Shown piece after piece: positions 13,820 to 19,755 of a DNA stretch of 19,755 nucleotides (position 1 is the stretch's first letter; each line of letters begins with the position of its first letter). Location: the NCBI GenBank assembly GCA_002404465.1, contig DHJT01000090.1, forward strand, positions 25,374 to 45,128, written 5' to 3'. The position numbers and the translations under genes are program-made. The notes below the pieces were generated by a model. It was not told the DNA's origin. It saw only the letters and a program-made list of their open reading frames with translations, and did no database searches. The stretch comes from Sutterella sp. UBA4713 (GTDB lineage: Bacteria; Pseudomonadota; Gammaproteobacteria; Burkholderiales; Burkholderiaceae_F).

Positions 13820-15067
13820 ATGTCGACAATCGTTCAGAAGTACGGCGGAACATCCATGGGTTCGACCGACCGCATTAAGAATGTCGCGCGTCGTGTGGCC
13901 AAATGGCACCGTGCCGGGCACCGCATGGTGGTTGTGGTTTCCGCGATGAGCGGCGAAACCAATCGTTTGATTGCTCTGGCTAAGGAAATTATGCCTAACC
14001 CGGACCCGCGGGAACTTGATGTCATTGCAAGTACCGGCGAGCAAGTGAGCATCGGCCTGCTGGCAATGGCACTTAAAGCCATCGGTATTGAGGCTGTAAG
14101 TTACAACGGCACACAGGTCGGGGTACACACGGATTCGGCTTATACGAAGGCGCGCATCGAAAGCATTGATTCCGGGCCTATCCAAAGTGCCCTTAATGCC
14201 GGTAAGGTTGTTATTGTCGCCGGTTTCCAGGGTAAGGATCCCGAAGGAAACGTCACGACACTCGGTCGCGGCGGTTCGGACACGTCGGCCGTCGCTCTTG
14301 CCGTCGCTCTTAAGGCCGATGAGTGTTTGATTTATACCGATGTGGACGGTGTGTATACAACCGATCCTCGCATCGAACCGAAAGCACGGCGTCTGCGCGC
14401 TTTAAGTTCCGAGGAGATGCTTGAACTGGCGAGCCTTGGGTCGAAAGTCCTTCAGACGCGCAGTGTTGAATTTGCCGATAAGTACAAGATGCCGATACGG
14501 GTTCTTTCGAGCCTGACCGACCCCGATATGCCTCTGGAACAGGAAGAAAATTCCGGTACGTTAATTACCGTTAATGAGGATCCCACTATGGAAAAACCGC
14601 TTATTTCCGGCATTGCCTTTACGAAAGATGAAGCCAAGATTACCTTGATTAAGGTTCCCAACATTCCGGGTGCGGCCTATAAGATTTTGGGCCCGATCGA
14701 GCGCCACAATATCGACATTGATATGATTGTCCAGAACGTCGGCCTGGACGGGACAACGGACTTTTCATTCCTGTTGCCGCGCTCGGACTTGGATAATGCA
14801 TTAAAGGTTATTCGCGAAGAAATTTATCCGGAAACCGGAGAGCTTGACGTGCATACGTCTACTTCGGTGGCAAAGGTCAGCGTTGTCGGTGTCGGAATGC
14901 GCACACATGCCAATGTGGCCAGTACGGCCTTTGAGGCTTTGGCCAAGGAAGGTATCAACATTTTGATGATCGGTACGTCGGAAATTAAGCTCAGTATTGT
15001 CATTGAAGATAAGTACATGGAATTGGCGGTTCGTGCGCTGCACGACGCGTTCGGCTTGGATAAATAA
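13820..15067 (+). CDS. lysC: Aspartate kinase (monofunctional, two ACT domains)
   Basis: Phosphorylates aspartate as the first step of the Lys/Thr/Met and diaminopimelate pathway. The 415 residues contain a kinase domain with KYGGTS (7-12), VVVVSAMSGETNRLI, FQGKDPEGNVTTLGRGGSDT, and YTDVDGVYTTDPR. Tandem ACT domains follow at about 263-415 (start of the first: ITLIKVPNIPGAAYKIL; second: VSVVGVGMRTHANVAS), the usual site of feedback control by lysine and/or threonine. The length fits the class of ~400-420-residue stand-alone enzymes. AAAGG lies 9 nt before the ATG. It is not fused to homoserine dehydrogenase and has its own terminator, so it appears to be a single-gene unit. Confidence 0.97.
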   Translation: MSTIVQKYGGTSMGSTDRIKNVARRVAKWHRAGHRMVVVVSAMSGETNRLIALAKEIMPNPDPRELDVIASTGEQVSIGLLAMALKAIGIEAVSYNGTQVGVHTDSAYTKARIESIDSGPIQSALNAGKVVIVAGFQGKDPEGNVTTLGRGGSDTSAVALAVALKADECLIYTDVDGVYTTDPRIEPKARRLRALSSEEMLELASLGSKVLQTRSVEFADKYKMPIRVLSSLTDPDMPLEQEENSGTLITVNEDPTMEKPLISGIAFTKDEAKITLIKVPNIPGAAYKILGPIERHNIDIDMIVQNVGLDGTTDFSFLLPRSDLDNALKVIREEIYPETGELDVHTSTSVAKVSVVGVGMRTHANVASTAFEALAKEGINILMIGTSEIKLSIVIEDKYMELAVRALHDAFGLDK

Positions 15068-15093
15068 AATTTTTCACGAAAATCTAGGCGCCG

Positions 15094-15128
15094 GCCCGCA
15101 TCGGAAGTGATTCCTTTGCGGGCTTTTT
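15094..15128 (+). terminator. Intrinsic terminator of lysC
   Basis: GCCCGCA (15094-15100) pairs with TGCGGGC (15117-15123), with an inner GGAA/TTCC stem, then five Ts (15124-15128). It lies 26 bp after the stop. Confidence 0.85.
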
Positions 15129-15232
15129 GTCACCCGGAAGGAATGTTCGATTGTGTTCGGACGGCGAGGGTGCATTTTTTCTATTCGGATGTGTAGTATT
15201 GAAAGCGTTAATGGATTTCGGAGGAACAGAAA

Positions 15233-16516
15233 ATGACGACGTTTGATCAGTATTGCCGAGAAATGTGTGATGTGCGCCGCGCGATTCATCGCCGACCGGA
15301 GGACGGATGGACCGAGTTTGAGACGACATGGCGTATTTATGCGTTTTTGGAAAACCTCGGCGGATTTTCCGTTAAGGTCGGTCAGGAGGTTGTTAATCCG
15401 CAATTTGTTCTGGGGCGCGATGAACTCAAGGTCATGAAGGCGCAGGAACGCGCTGCCGACAAGGGCGTTCCGGAGGCTTTTTTGGCGCGACTCGGGGGTT
15501 ATACCGGCGTTGTCGCCGAACTTAAAACGGGGAGGCCGGGCCCTGCCGTCGGCTTTCGCTTTGACATTGATTGCGTCCAGGTAAATGAATCGAAAGACGC
15601 CGATCACGTGCCTTTTGCCTGCGGATTTGCTTCCGAACGCGAGGGCCTGATGCATGCTTGCGGACACGACGGTCATACGGCAACGGGACTGGGGCTTGCG
15701 CACTGGCTCTCGGACCACAAAGACGAACTGGCCGGTTCCGTGCGCCTGATCTTCCAGCCGGCCGAGGAGGGAACGCGCGGGGCAACGGCGATGGCCGAGG
15801 CAGGCGTTGCCGACAATCTGAATTGGCTTTTCGGGGCTCACGTCGGGTGCAACTGTACGGCAGGCGAAGTCGGCATTATTGAAAAAGGGTTTCTTGCTAC
15901 AACGAAAATCGATATTGCGTTTACGGGAAAGGCCTCACACGCAGGTTCCGATCCGGAAAAAGGACGCAGCGCGCTCATGGCGGCAGCCGCCTGTGCATTG
16001 ATGATGCAAGGCATTTCACGGCACAGGGAAGGGCAGACGCGTGTGGCGATCGGAACGTTACATGCCGGAGAAGGACGCAATATCACTCCCGTTCATGCTC
16101 TTTTACAAGCTGAGGTGCGAGGCTCGACCAAAAGCGTTAACGATTGGATGACCGAGCGAGTTCAAAGCATCGTGCGCGGTGTTGCCGAAGCCTATGAGGT
16201 TCAGGGGCAGATGATCAAGGCCGGTCAAGCCTGTGATATGAATTCGGATAAAGAGGCTTGTGATCTGATTGCCGATGCGGCACGTGATGTTCCGGGAATC
16301 ACCGTTAAATTCCTTAAAACCGAAGACGGTAGTGAGGATTGTTCCGTTCTCATGCGACGCGCGCAGGAAACGGGGGCAAAAGCTGCTTTCTTCCTTTACG
16401 GTTGCCGTCATCACGGCCATCATCGATCTGATTTTGATATTCAGGACGAACAAACCCTTCCGGTGGCTTTTTCACTGATGACGGGAATCGTTTCTCGCTT
16501 AAACGGTAAGCACTGA
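15233..16516 (+). CDS. M20 amidohydrolase, AbgA-like (p-aminobenzoyl-glutamate hydrolase subunit A type)
   Basis: Zinc/manganese peptidase-fold amidohydrolase of 427 residues (E. coli AbgA 436). Metal and catalytic residues are visible: HACGHDGHTATGLGLA (H141, C143, H145, H148), FQPAEEGTRGA (E178/E179), H203, a dimerisation lid with FTGKASHAGSDPEKGRSAL, and a final HHGHH-D-FD-QDEQ segment (about 393-405). The extended insertion between residues 43 and 92, the PAVGFRFDID strand, and the FLATTK-D--FTGKASHAG stretch match AbgA closely as I recall it, more than HipO or dipeptidases. E. coli AbgA works with AbgB and the AbgT importer to cleave p-aminobenzoyl-glutamate, a folate breakdown product; neither partner is in this window, so the true substrate is open. 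GGAGGA (15220-15225) gives a strong ribosome site 7 nt upstream. Confidence 0.88.
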   Translation: MTTFDQYCREMCDVRRAIHRRPEDGWTEFETTWRIYAFLENLGGFSVKVGQEVVNPQFVLGRDELKVMKAQERAADKGVPEAFLARLGGYTGVVAELKTGRPGPAVGFRFDIDCVQVNESKDADHVPFACGFASEREGLMHACGHDGHTATGLGLAHWLSDHKDELAGSVRLIFQPAEEGTRGATAMAEAGVADNLNWLFGAHVGCNCTAGEVGIIEKGFLATTKIDIAFTGKASHAGSDPEKGRSALMAAAACALMMQGISRHREGQTRVAIGTLHAGEGRNITPVHALLQAEVRGSTKSVNDWMTERVQSIVRGVAEAYEVQGQMIKAGQACDMNSDKEACDLIADAARDVPGITVKFLKTEDGSEDCSVLMRRAQETGAKAAFFLYGCRHHGHHRSDFDIQDEQTLPVAFSLMTGIVSRLNGKH

Positions 16517-16536
16517 CCCATTTGAGACGAATAAAA

Positions 16537-16569
16537 AAACTTCCGTGCAAGATCGGCACGGAGGTTTTT
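16537..16569. terminator. Bidirectional terminator between AbgA-like and acyl-CoA synthetase genes
   Basis: 12-bp stem AAACTTCCGTGC (16537-16548) / 16556-16567 with one G-T pair and a 7-nt loop. Plus strand ends in TTTTT; an A run before the stem gives a T run on the minus strand. It serves the convergent plus and minus genes. Confidence 0.85.
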
Positions 16570-16606
16570 CATTTAAGACGGTAACAATATAGACCCGCTG
16601 TGCGCG

Positions 16607-18466
16607 TTAACGCTGTGAGCGCACATCGCCGTACAGGCTTTCGATCTCTTCGGCGTATTTAGCGCGTATGACACGTCGCTTGAGCTTTAAGGTCGGCGTA
16701 AGCATGCCGTTTTCGATGGTCCAGGCCTCGGGAATAATCCGTACGTTTCTCGGAATCCCGTAGTTCGGGAAATTGGCCGTTGCGGCTTTAATACGGCGCA
16801 AAACCGCGTTACGCAGATCACGGTTTAAAAGTGTGGTCGGATCCTTGGGATCTAAGTGAAAAGATTCGGCAAAGTGCGGCCAGAGTTCCGGGTTCATGAC
16901 GACAAGGGCGGACACATACGGACGGTTGTCACCGACGACCATCGATTGCGCAAAAAGAGAATCGGCTTGAATGGCGTTTTCCAAATCTTCGGGAGGAATT
17001 TTTTCCCCCGTACTTGTTACGATGATTTCCTTGATGCGCCCTTTAAGGCGAATATCTCCGTCTTCATAGATGTCGGCCTGATCGCCTGTTTTGAGCCAGC
17101 CGTCTTCGGTGAACATCGCTGCCGTATCTACCGGGCGTTTCCAGTATCCCTTCATGACGTTCGGCCCTTTGACCTGAAGTTCGTCGTTCTCACCGAGCCG
17201 GACCTGAACGTTTTTGAGCGCCACTCCGACTGTATCAGGATGATTTTTTCCGATAGGATTGACGGAAATGATCGGGCTTGTTTCGGTCATGCCGTATCCT
17301 TGGTGAATATCAACTCCGAGGCCTAAAAAGAATCGGGCAACGGCAGGACTTAGCGCTGCGCCGCCGGCGATAAAGATATGAGGGCGCCCGCCGAAAATGT
17401 TACGCACCGTCTGAGCAACGAATTTATCCAAAAACGAAAAAACGAAAGGATCCAAAAGCTCACTCATCGTAAAAGGGGACGGCAGTCCGTTTTCCCGACA
17501 GAACTTACGGTACCCGACATTGACAGCCCAACGCATTAAAAAGCGCACGGCCGGGGACTTTAGCGTCAGTCGGTCTTGAACTTTGGCGTAAATCTTCTCA
17601 TAAATGCGCGGTACGCTCATCATGACCGTCGGCCGAATCAGACGCATGTCGTCCTGAATCAGTCCGATATTCCGATTAAATGCCACGAGGTTGCCGACGC
17701 CGAGCGCAACGTAATAAGTTGTCGTGCGTTCAAAGGTGTGTGAGAGGGGTAAAAACGAAAGCCATGTCTCGTTAAGATTAGGACAAATGATTGCCAAAAC
17801 ACCCGTGACATTCGATAAAACGGCCCGGTGTGTGAGCATAACGCCCTTGGGGTTGCCCGTTGTGCCCGATGTGTACACGATGGCGGCTAAATCTTCCGGT
17901 TCCGGACCGGCCGGAAGCGTCGAACCGACGCCCTCGGAAAGCCAGACATCGATATTTGTGACGCGGACATGCCCGTCCGTATAAGGCTCGGTTCCTTCGT
18001 CCGTGATGATGACATGCTCTAAGGACGGCAAATCTCCCGTCGCTCGAATCCCTTTCCACTTTAAAAGGCGGTTGGTAAACAGAACGCGAGCTCCCGAGTC
18101 GTTTAACAGGTAAGCCGAGGACCCCGGTGTGTCGACGGCATGAAGCGGAACGGGGACGAGGGCGCAGGCCAGTGCAGCTTGGTCGAATAAAATGGCCTCA
18201 ATACAATTGGGCAAAAGCATGGCAACACGGTCACCGCGTTTTAACTCCATGGCGGCAAAGGCGTGTTTCCAGGCTTCGACTTTCTCAATGACTTCTCGGA
18301 CCGTTAAAACAATCCAGTCCTTGAGCATGTTGTCATAATACTTGTAAATCGGTATATCCGGACGACGGCCGGCGTGGTGCGTTAAAAGCTCGGGCAGAGT
18401 ACGCAAAACCGACAGCTCGGCAACGCGTTCTTCAATGGTTTCTGGTGTTTTCGTTGTATTCGTCAT
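16607..18466 (-). CDS. Long-chain fatty acid-CoA ligase (AMP-dependent synthetase)
   Basis: ANL-superfamily enzyme that adenylates a fatty acid and transfers it to CoA. The 619 residues contain the ATP P-loop YTSGTTGNPKGVML (198-211), LPLSHTFERT (239-248), the adenylate motif GYGMTETSP (390-398), GWLKTGD (456-462), and the C-terminal hinge and lysine region LKGRIKEIIVTSTGEKIPPE (474-493). The length and the LSHTFER motif fit the FadD15/long-chain (FACS) subgroup; chain-length preference is not readable. The start at 18466 has GGAG 8 nt upstream. It is divergent from the SPOUT methyltransferase gene and ends at a shared bidirectional terminator. No beta-oxidation genes are in the window, so it may serve membrane lipid or exogenous fatty-acid use. 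Confidence 0.93.
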   Translation of the reverse strand: MTNTTKTPETIEERVAELSVLRTLPELLTHHAGRRPDIPIYKYYDNMLKDWIVLTVREVIEKVEAWKHAFAAMELKRGDRVAMLLPNCIEAILFDQAALACALVPVPLHAVDTPGSSAYLLNDSGARVLFTNRLLKWKGIRATGDLPSLEHVIITDEGTEPYTDGHVRVTNIDVWLSEGVGSTLPAGPEPEDLAAIVYTSGTTGNPKGVMLTHRAVLSNVTGVLAIICPNLNETWLSFLPLSHTFERTTTYYVALGVGNLVAFNRNIGLIQDDMRLIRPTVMMSVPRIYEKIYAKVQDRLTLKSPAVRFLMRWAVNVGYRKFCRENGLPSPFTMSELLDPFVFSFLDKFVAQTVRNIFGGRPHIFIAGGAALSPAVARFFLGLGVDIHQGYGMTETSPIISVNPIGKNHPDTVGVALKNVQVRLGENDELQVKGPNVMKGYWKRPVDTAAMFTEDGWLKTGDQADIYEDGDIRLKGRIKEIIVTSTGEKIPPEDLENAIQADSLFAQSMVVGDNRPYVSALVVMNPELWPHFAESFHLDPKDPTTLLNRDLRNAVLRRIKAATANFPNYGIPRNVRIIPEAWTIENGMLTPTLKLKRRVIRAKYAEEIESLYGDVRSQR

Positions 18467-18523
18467 GTCCCGAGCTCCGCAGTCTTGCCTTTTTCTTTTT
18501 TCGGGAAAGGTCCCGTCGGCAAA

Positions 18524-18547
18524 ATTTTACCGATGAATTCTAATTCA
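18524..18547 (-). promoter_or_regulatory. Candidate -10 and palindromic operator upstream of acyl-CoA synthetase
   Basis: TGAATTCTAATTCA (18534-18547) is a perfect 6-2-6 inverted repeat. It sits directly upstream of a minus-strand TAAAAT (18524-18529) that could be the -10 of the synthetase gene, so a bound protein would cover the -35/spacer. It does not match the E. coli FadR or Pseudomonas PsrA consensus as I know them. Confidence 0.35.
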
Positions 18548-18621
18548 GGACACACAAGTGCGTTCAATCCGTTCGGATGATGGCGGGACGGCGAACGCGA
18601 ACGCATGGAAAACCAAAACGA

Positions 18622-18627
18622 TACAAT
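18622..18627 (+). promoter_or_regulatory. Candidate -10 of the TrmH-family methyltransferase gene
   Basis: TACAAT (5 of 6 to consensus), 26 nt before the chosen start codon. No convincing -35 at the expected distance. If used, it implies a short 5' leader and rules out the longer reading frame starting at 18558. Confidence 0.4.
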
Positions 18628-18653
18628 GCCGTCAAAGACTAGGGAGCTTACGC

Positions 18654-19457
18654 ATGCGCACCGTTTCGATACATTCGTCAGAAAATGCGAACGTAAAACG
18701 TTGGAAAAAAATCTCCGAAAATGCTCGGGCCGTCGATAAACTCGGTCTGACTTTGGCCGAGGGGGCTCATTTGGCGCAAACAGCCCTTGAGAAGAGAGCG
18801 GACGTTCGTGCGGTTATTTTGCGCGAGTCGACGGCAAGTGAGGAAGCAAAAGCGCTTTTTGCTGCGTATGCGCAATTGGGAACGGCATCTCTTTTTACAG
18901 TGAAAGAGTCTTTATTTGAATCCGTTGCTCCCGTTGCACACGGCATCGGACTTTGTATTGAACTGGCCGTTCCGAAAAAAACGGTTCCGGAAAAGTCTTT
19001 GAGCGTTAATGCCGTTTATTTGGACGGGGTACAGGATGCGGGTAATGTCGGCACGATTTTGCGTTCGGCTTTAGCTGCCGGTGTGCGTTATGCTGCCTTG
19101 TCGCCTAAGTCGGCGCGCATTTGGTCTCCCAAGGTTTTGCGTGCAGCGATGGGAGCGCATTTTTCGATGACACTTTATGAGGATGTTGCGGCTCGAGATC
19201 TGCCACGGCTATTTGCATCCGAGCGTTTGGCGGCTGATGCGCGCGGCGGATCGGATTTGTTTAAAACACCGGACTGGGAGAGAGCACCGACTGTCTGGAT
19301 GTTCGGCTCCGAGGGACCGGGGTTGTCCGATGAGGCCCTGAGTGTTGCCGATGCACGATTTTTAATCCCGATTGACAAAGCGTGTGAATCGCTCAATGTT
19401 GCTGCCGCTGCCGCCGTATGCCTTTTCGAACAGAAAAGGCGGCGTTCGTCGGTCTAA
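18654..19457 (+). CDS. TrmH/SpoU-family RNA 2'-O-methyltransferase
   Basis: S-adenosylmethionine-dependent 2'-O-ribose methyltransferase acting on rRNA or tRNA. The 267 residues comprise an N-terminal RNA-substrate-binding region (about 1-110) and a SPOUT knot domain. Its three motifs are DGVQDAGNVGTILRSA (124-139, with the catalytic-type Arg), WMFGSEGPGLSD (215-226), and IPIDKACESLNVAAAAAV (238-255). The substrate-binding extension suggests an RlmB/TsnR-type rRNA enzyme rather than plain TrmL, but the target nucleotide cannot be told. The start was chosen at 18654 because AGGGAG lies 7 nt upstream and a good -10 lies before it; the frame is open 32 codons further upstream, without a ribosome site or family-like sequence. 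The C-terminal KRRRSSV tail is short and basic. Confidence 0.92.
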   Translation: MRTVSIHSSENANVKRWKKISENARAVDKLGLTLAEGAHLAQTALEKRADVRAVILRESTASEEAKALFAAYAQLGTASLFTVKESLFESVAPVAHGIGLCIELAVPKKTVPEKSLSVNAVYLDGVQDAGNVGTILRSALAAGVRYAALSPKSARIWSPKVLRAAMGAHFSMTLYEDVAARDLPRLFASERLAADARGGSDLFKTPDWERAPTVWMFGSEGPGLSDEALSVADARFLIPIDKACESLNVAAAAAVCLFEQKRRRSSV

Positions 19458-19582
19458 TCGAAAAAAAAATAGCCTCAAATCGGATACGACGCAGTTTCTT
19501 TTTTCGAAAACGGATTTCTGTAAGAGCGTAAGAGCGTGTCGATGATTTACAATCAACCGACTTCTTTTTTCAGTTTGAAATC

Positions 19583-19755
19583 ATGCCTTTTGCTCTTTCA
19601 CCCGCGGCTCAGCAGATTGCGAAACGTTACACCGGAAAACAACGCGAATTTCTTTACGCTTTGGTTTCGTGTCCCTATCCGATTACAGTCAATTGTCTTC
19701 GTGCCGTTGTAAAACGGTTCGGCATGACGTATGCCGTCGGGCAAAAGCTCGTCGA
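19583..19755 (+). CDS. Unidentified gene start, truncated by window end
   Basis: An open frame of 57 complete codons from ATG at 19583 runs off the window; codon use matches the neighbours and no other frame here is better. The visible protein (starts MPFALSPAAQQIAKRYTG) is soluble, has no signal peptide, and contains what looks like a helix-turn-helix or winged-helix segment (VNCLRAVVKRFGMTYAVGQK). That segment weakly recalls the small domain inside primosomal helicase PriA, but PriA does not normally begin this way, so I give no name. The frame is open back to about 19532 without another ATG. There is no clear Shine-Dalgarno. A TACAAT (19548-19553) could be its -10, 29 nt upstream. Confidence 0.55.
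   Translation, partial: MPFALSPAAQQIAKRYTGKQREFLYALVSCPYPITVNCLRAVVKRFGMTYAVGQKLV

Noticed and set aside
15074..15841. Minus-strand frame of 255 codons opposite the AbgA-like gene
   Set aside because: It overlaps a clear gene with catalytic motifs and the lysC terminator; its composition is Arg/Pro/His-rich shadow-like and no motif is seen.
18558..18653. 32-codon N-terminal extension of the methyltransferase frame
   Set aside because: No Shine-Dalgarno and no family-like sequence; AGGGAG sits 7 nt before the ATG at 18654 and a TACAAT -10 lies inside the extension.
1..19755. Mobile element, prophage, CRISPR, toxin-antitoxin or defence system
   Set aside because: No transposase, integrase, repeat-spacer array, paired inverted repeats or defence-protein motifs were found; the window is filled with conserved housekeeping genes.

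Overview
This is a chromosomal housekeeping stretch, most likely from a betaproteobacterium of the order Burkholderiales. The predicted proteins and the hairpin-rich layout with about half G+C suggest a gut-type Sutterellaceae relative (Sutterella/Parasutterella-like). The placement is inferred from gene content: lon-hupB-ppiD with tRNA-Val and tRNA-Asp, holC followed by a DUF2486-like gene, and a tsaB-rimI-family 4 UDG cluster. It was not confirmed by any search. I see no insertion sequence, integrase, prophage, CRISPR array, toxin-antitoxin pair or defence island.

Layout. Positions 1-2147 hold the 3' part of lon, an intrinsic terminator, hupB, and a tRNA-Val only 16 bp downstream of hupB, closed by a hairpin terminator. 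A structured stretch with no gene (about 2150-2344) precedes a good promoter and two identical tRNA-Asp genes. ppiD follows (2701-4593) with its own terminator. A minus-strand block comes next: proS, an orphan FixJ/NarL-type response regulator, and an EamA transporter. Divergent from proS is a plus-strand operon (8214-12371) of tightly overlapping genes: yihY-like, tsaB, rimI, family 4 uracil-DNA glycosylase, holC and a DUF2486-like gene. It converges with a minus-strand rpe and Mn-exporter-like (GDT1/UPF0016) pair. lysC and an abgA-like peptidase follow on plus, each with a terminator. A long-chain acyl-CoA synthetase (minus) is divergent from a TrmH-family rRNA/tRNA methyltransferase (plus). 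The window ends in an unidentified gene start.

Functional themes. Protein quality control and folding: Lon, PpiD. Nucleoid: HU. Translation and its modification: three tRNAs, ProS, TsaB for t6A, RimI, a SPOUT methyltransferase. Replication and repair: HolC, UDG. Central metabolism: Rpe, LysC, acyl-CoA synthetase, AbgA.

I did not find a convincing new multi-gene system. The most interesting items are small regulatory ones. A hairpin lies between a good Shine-Dalgarno sequence and the eamA start codon, and probably also terminates the upstream gene. A perfect 14-bp palindrome sits in the acyl-CoA synthetase promoter region. A structured gene-free segment lies upstream of the tRNA-Asp pair. An abgA homologue occurs without its usual partner.
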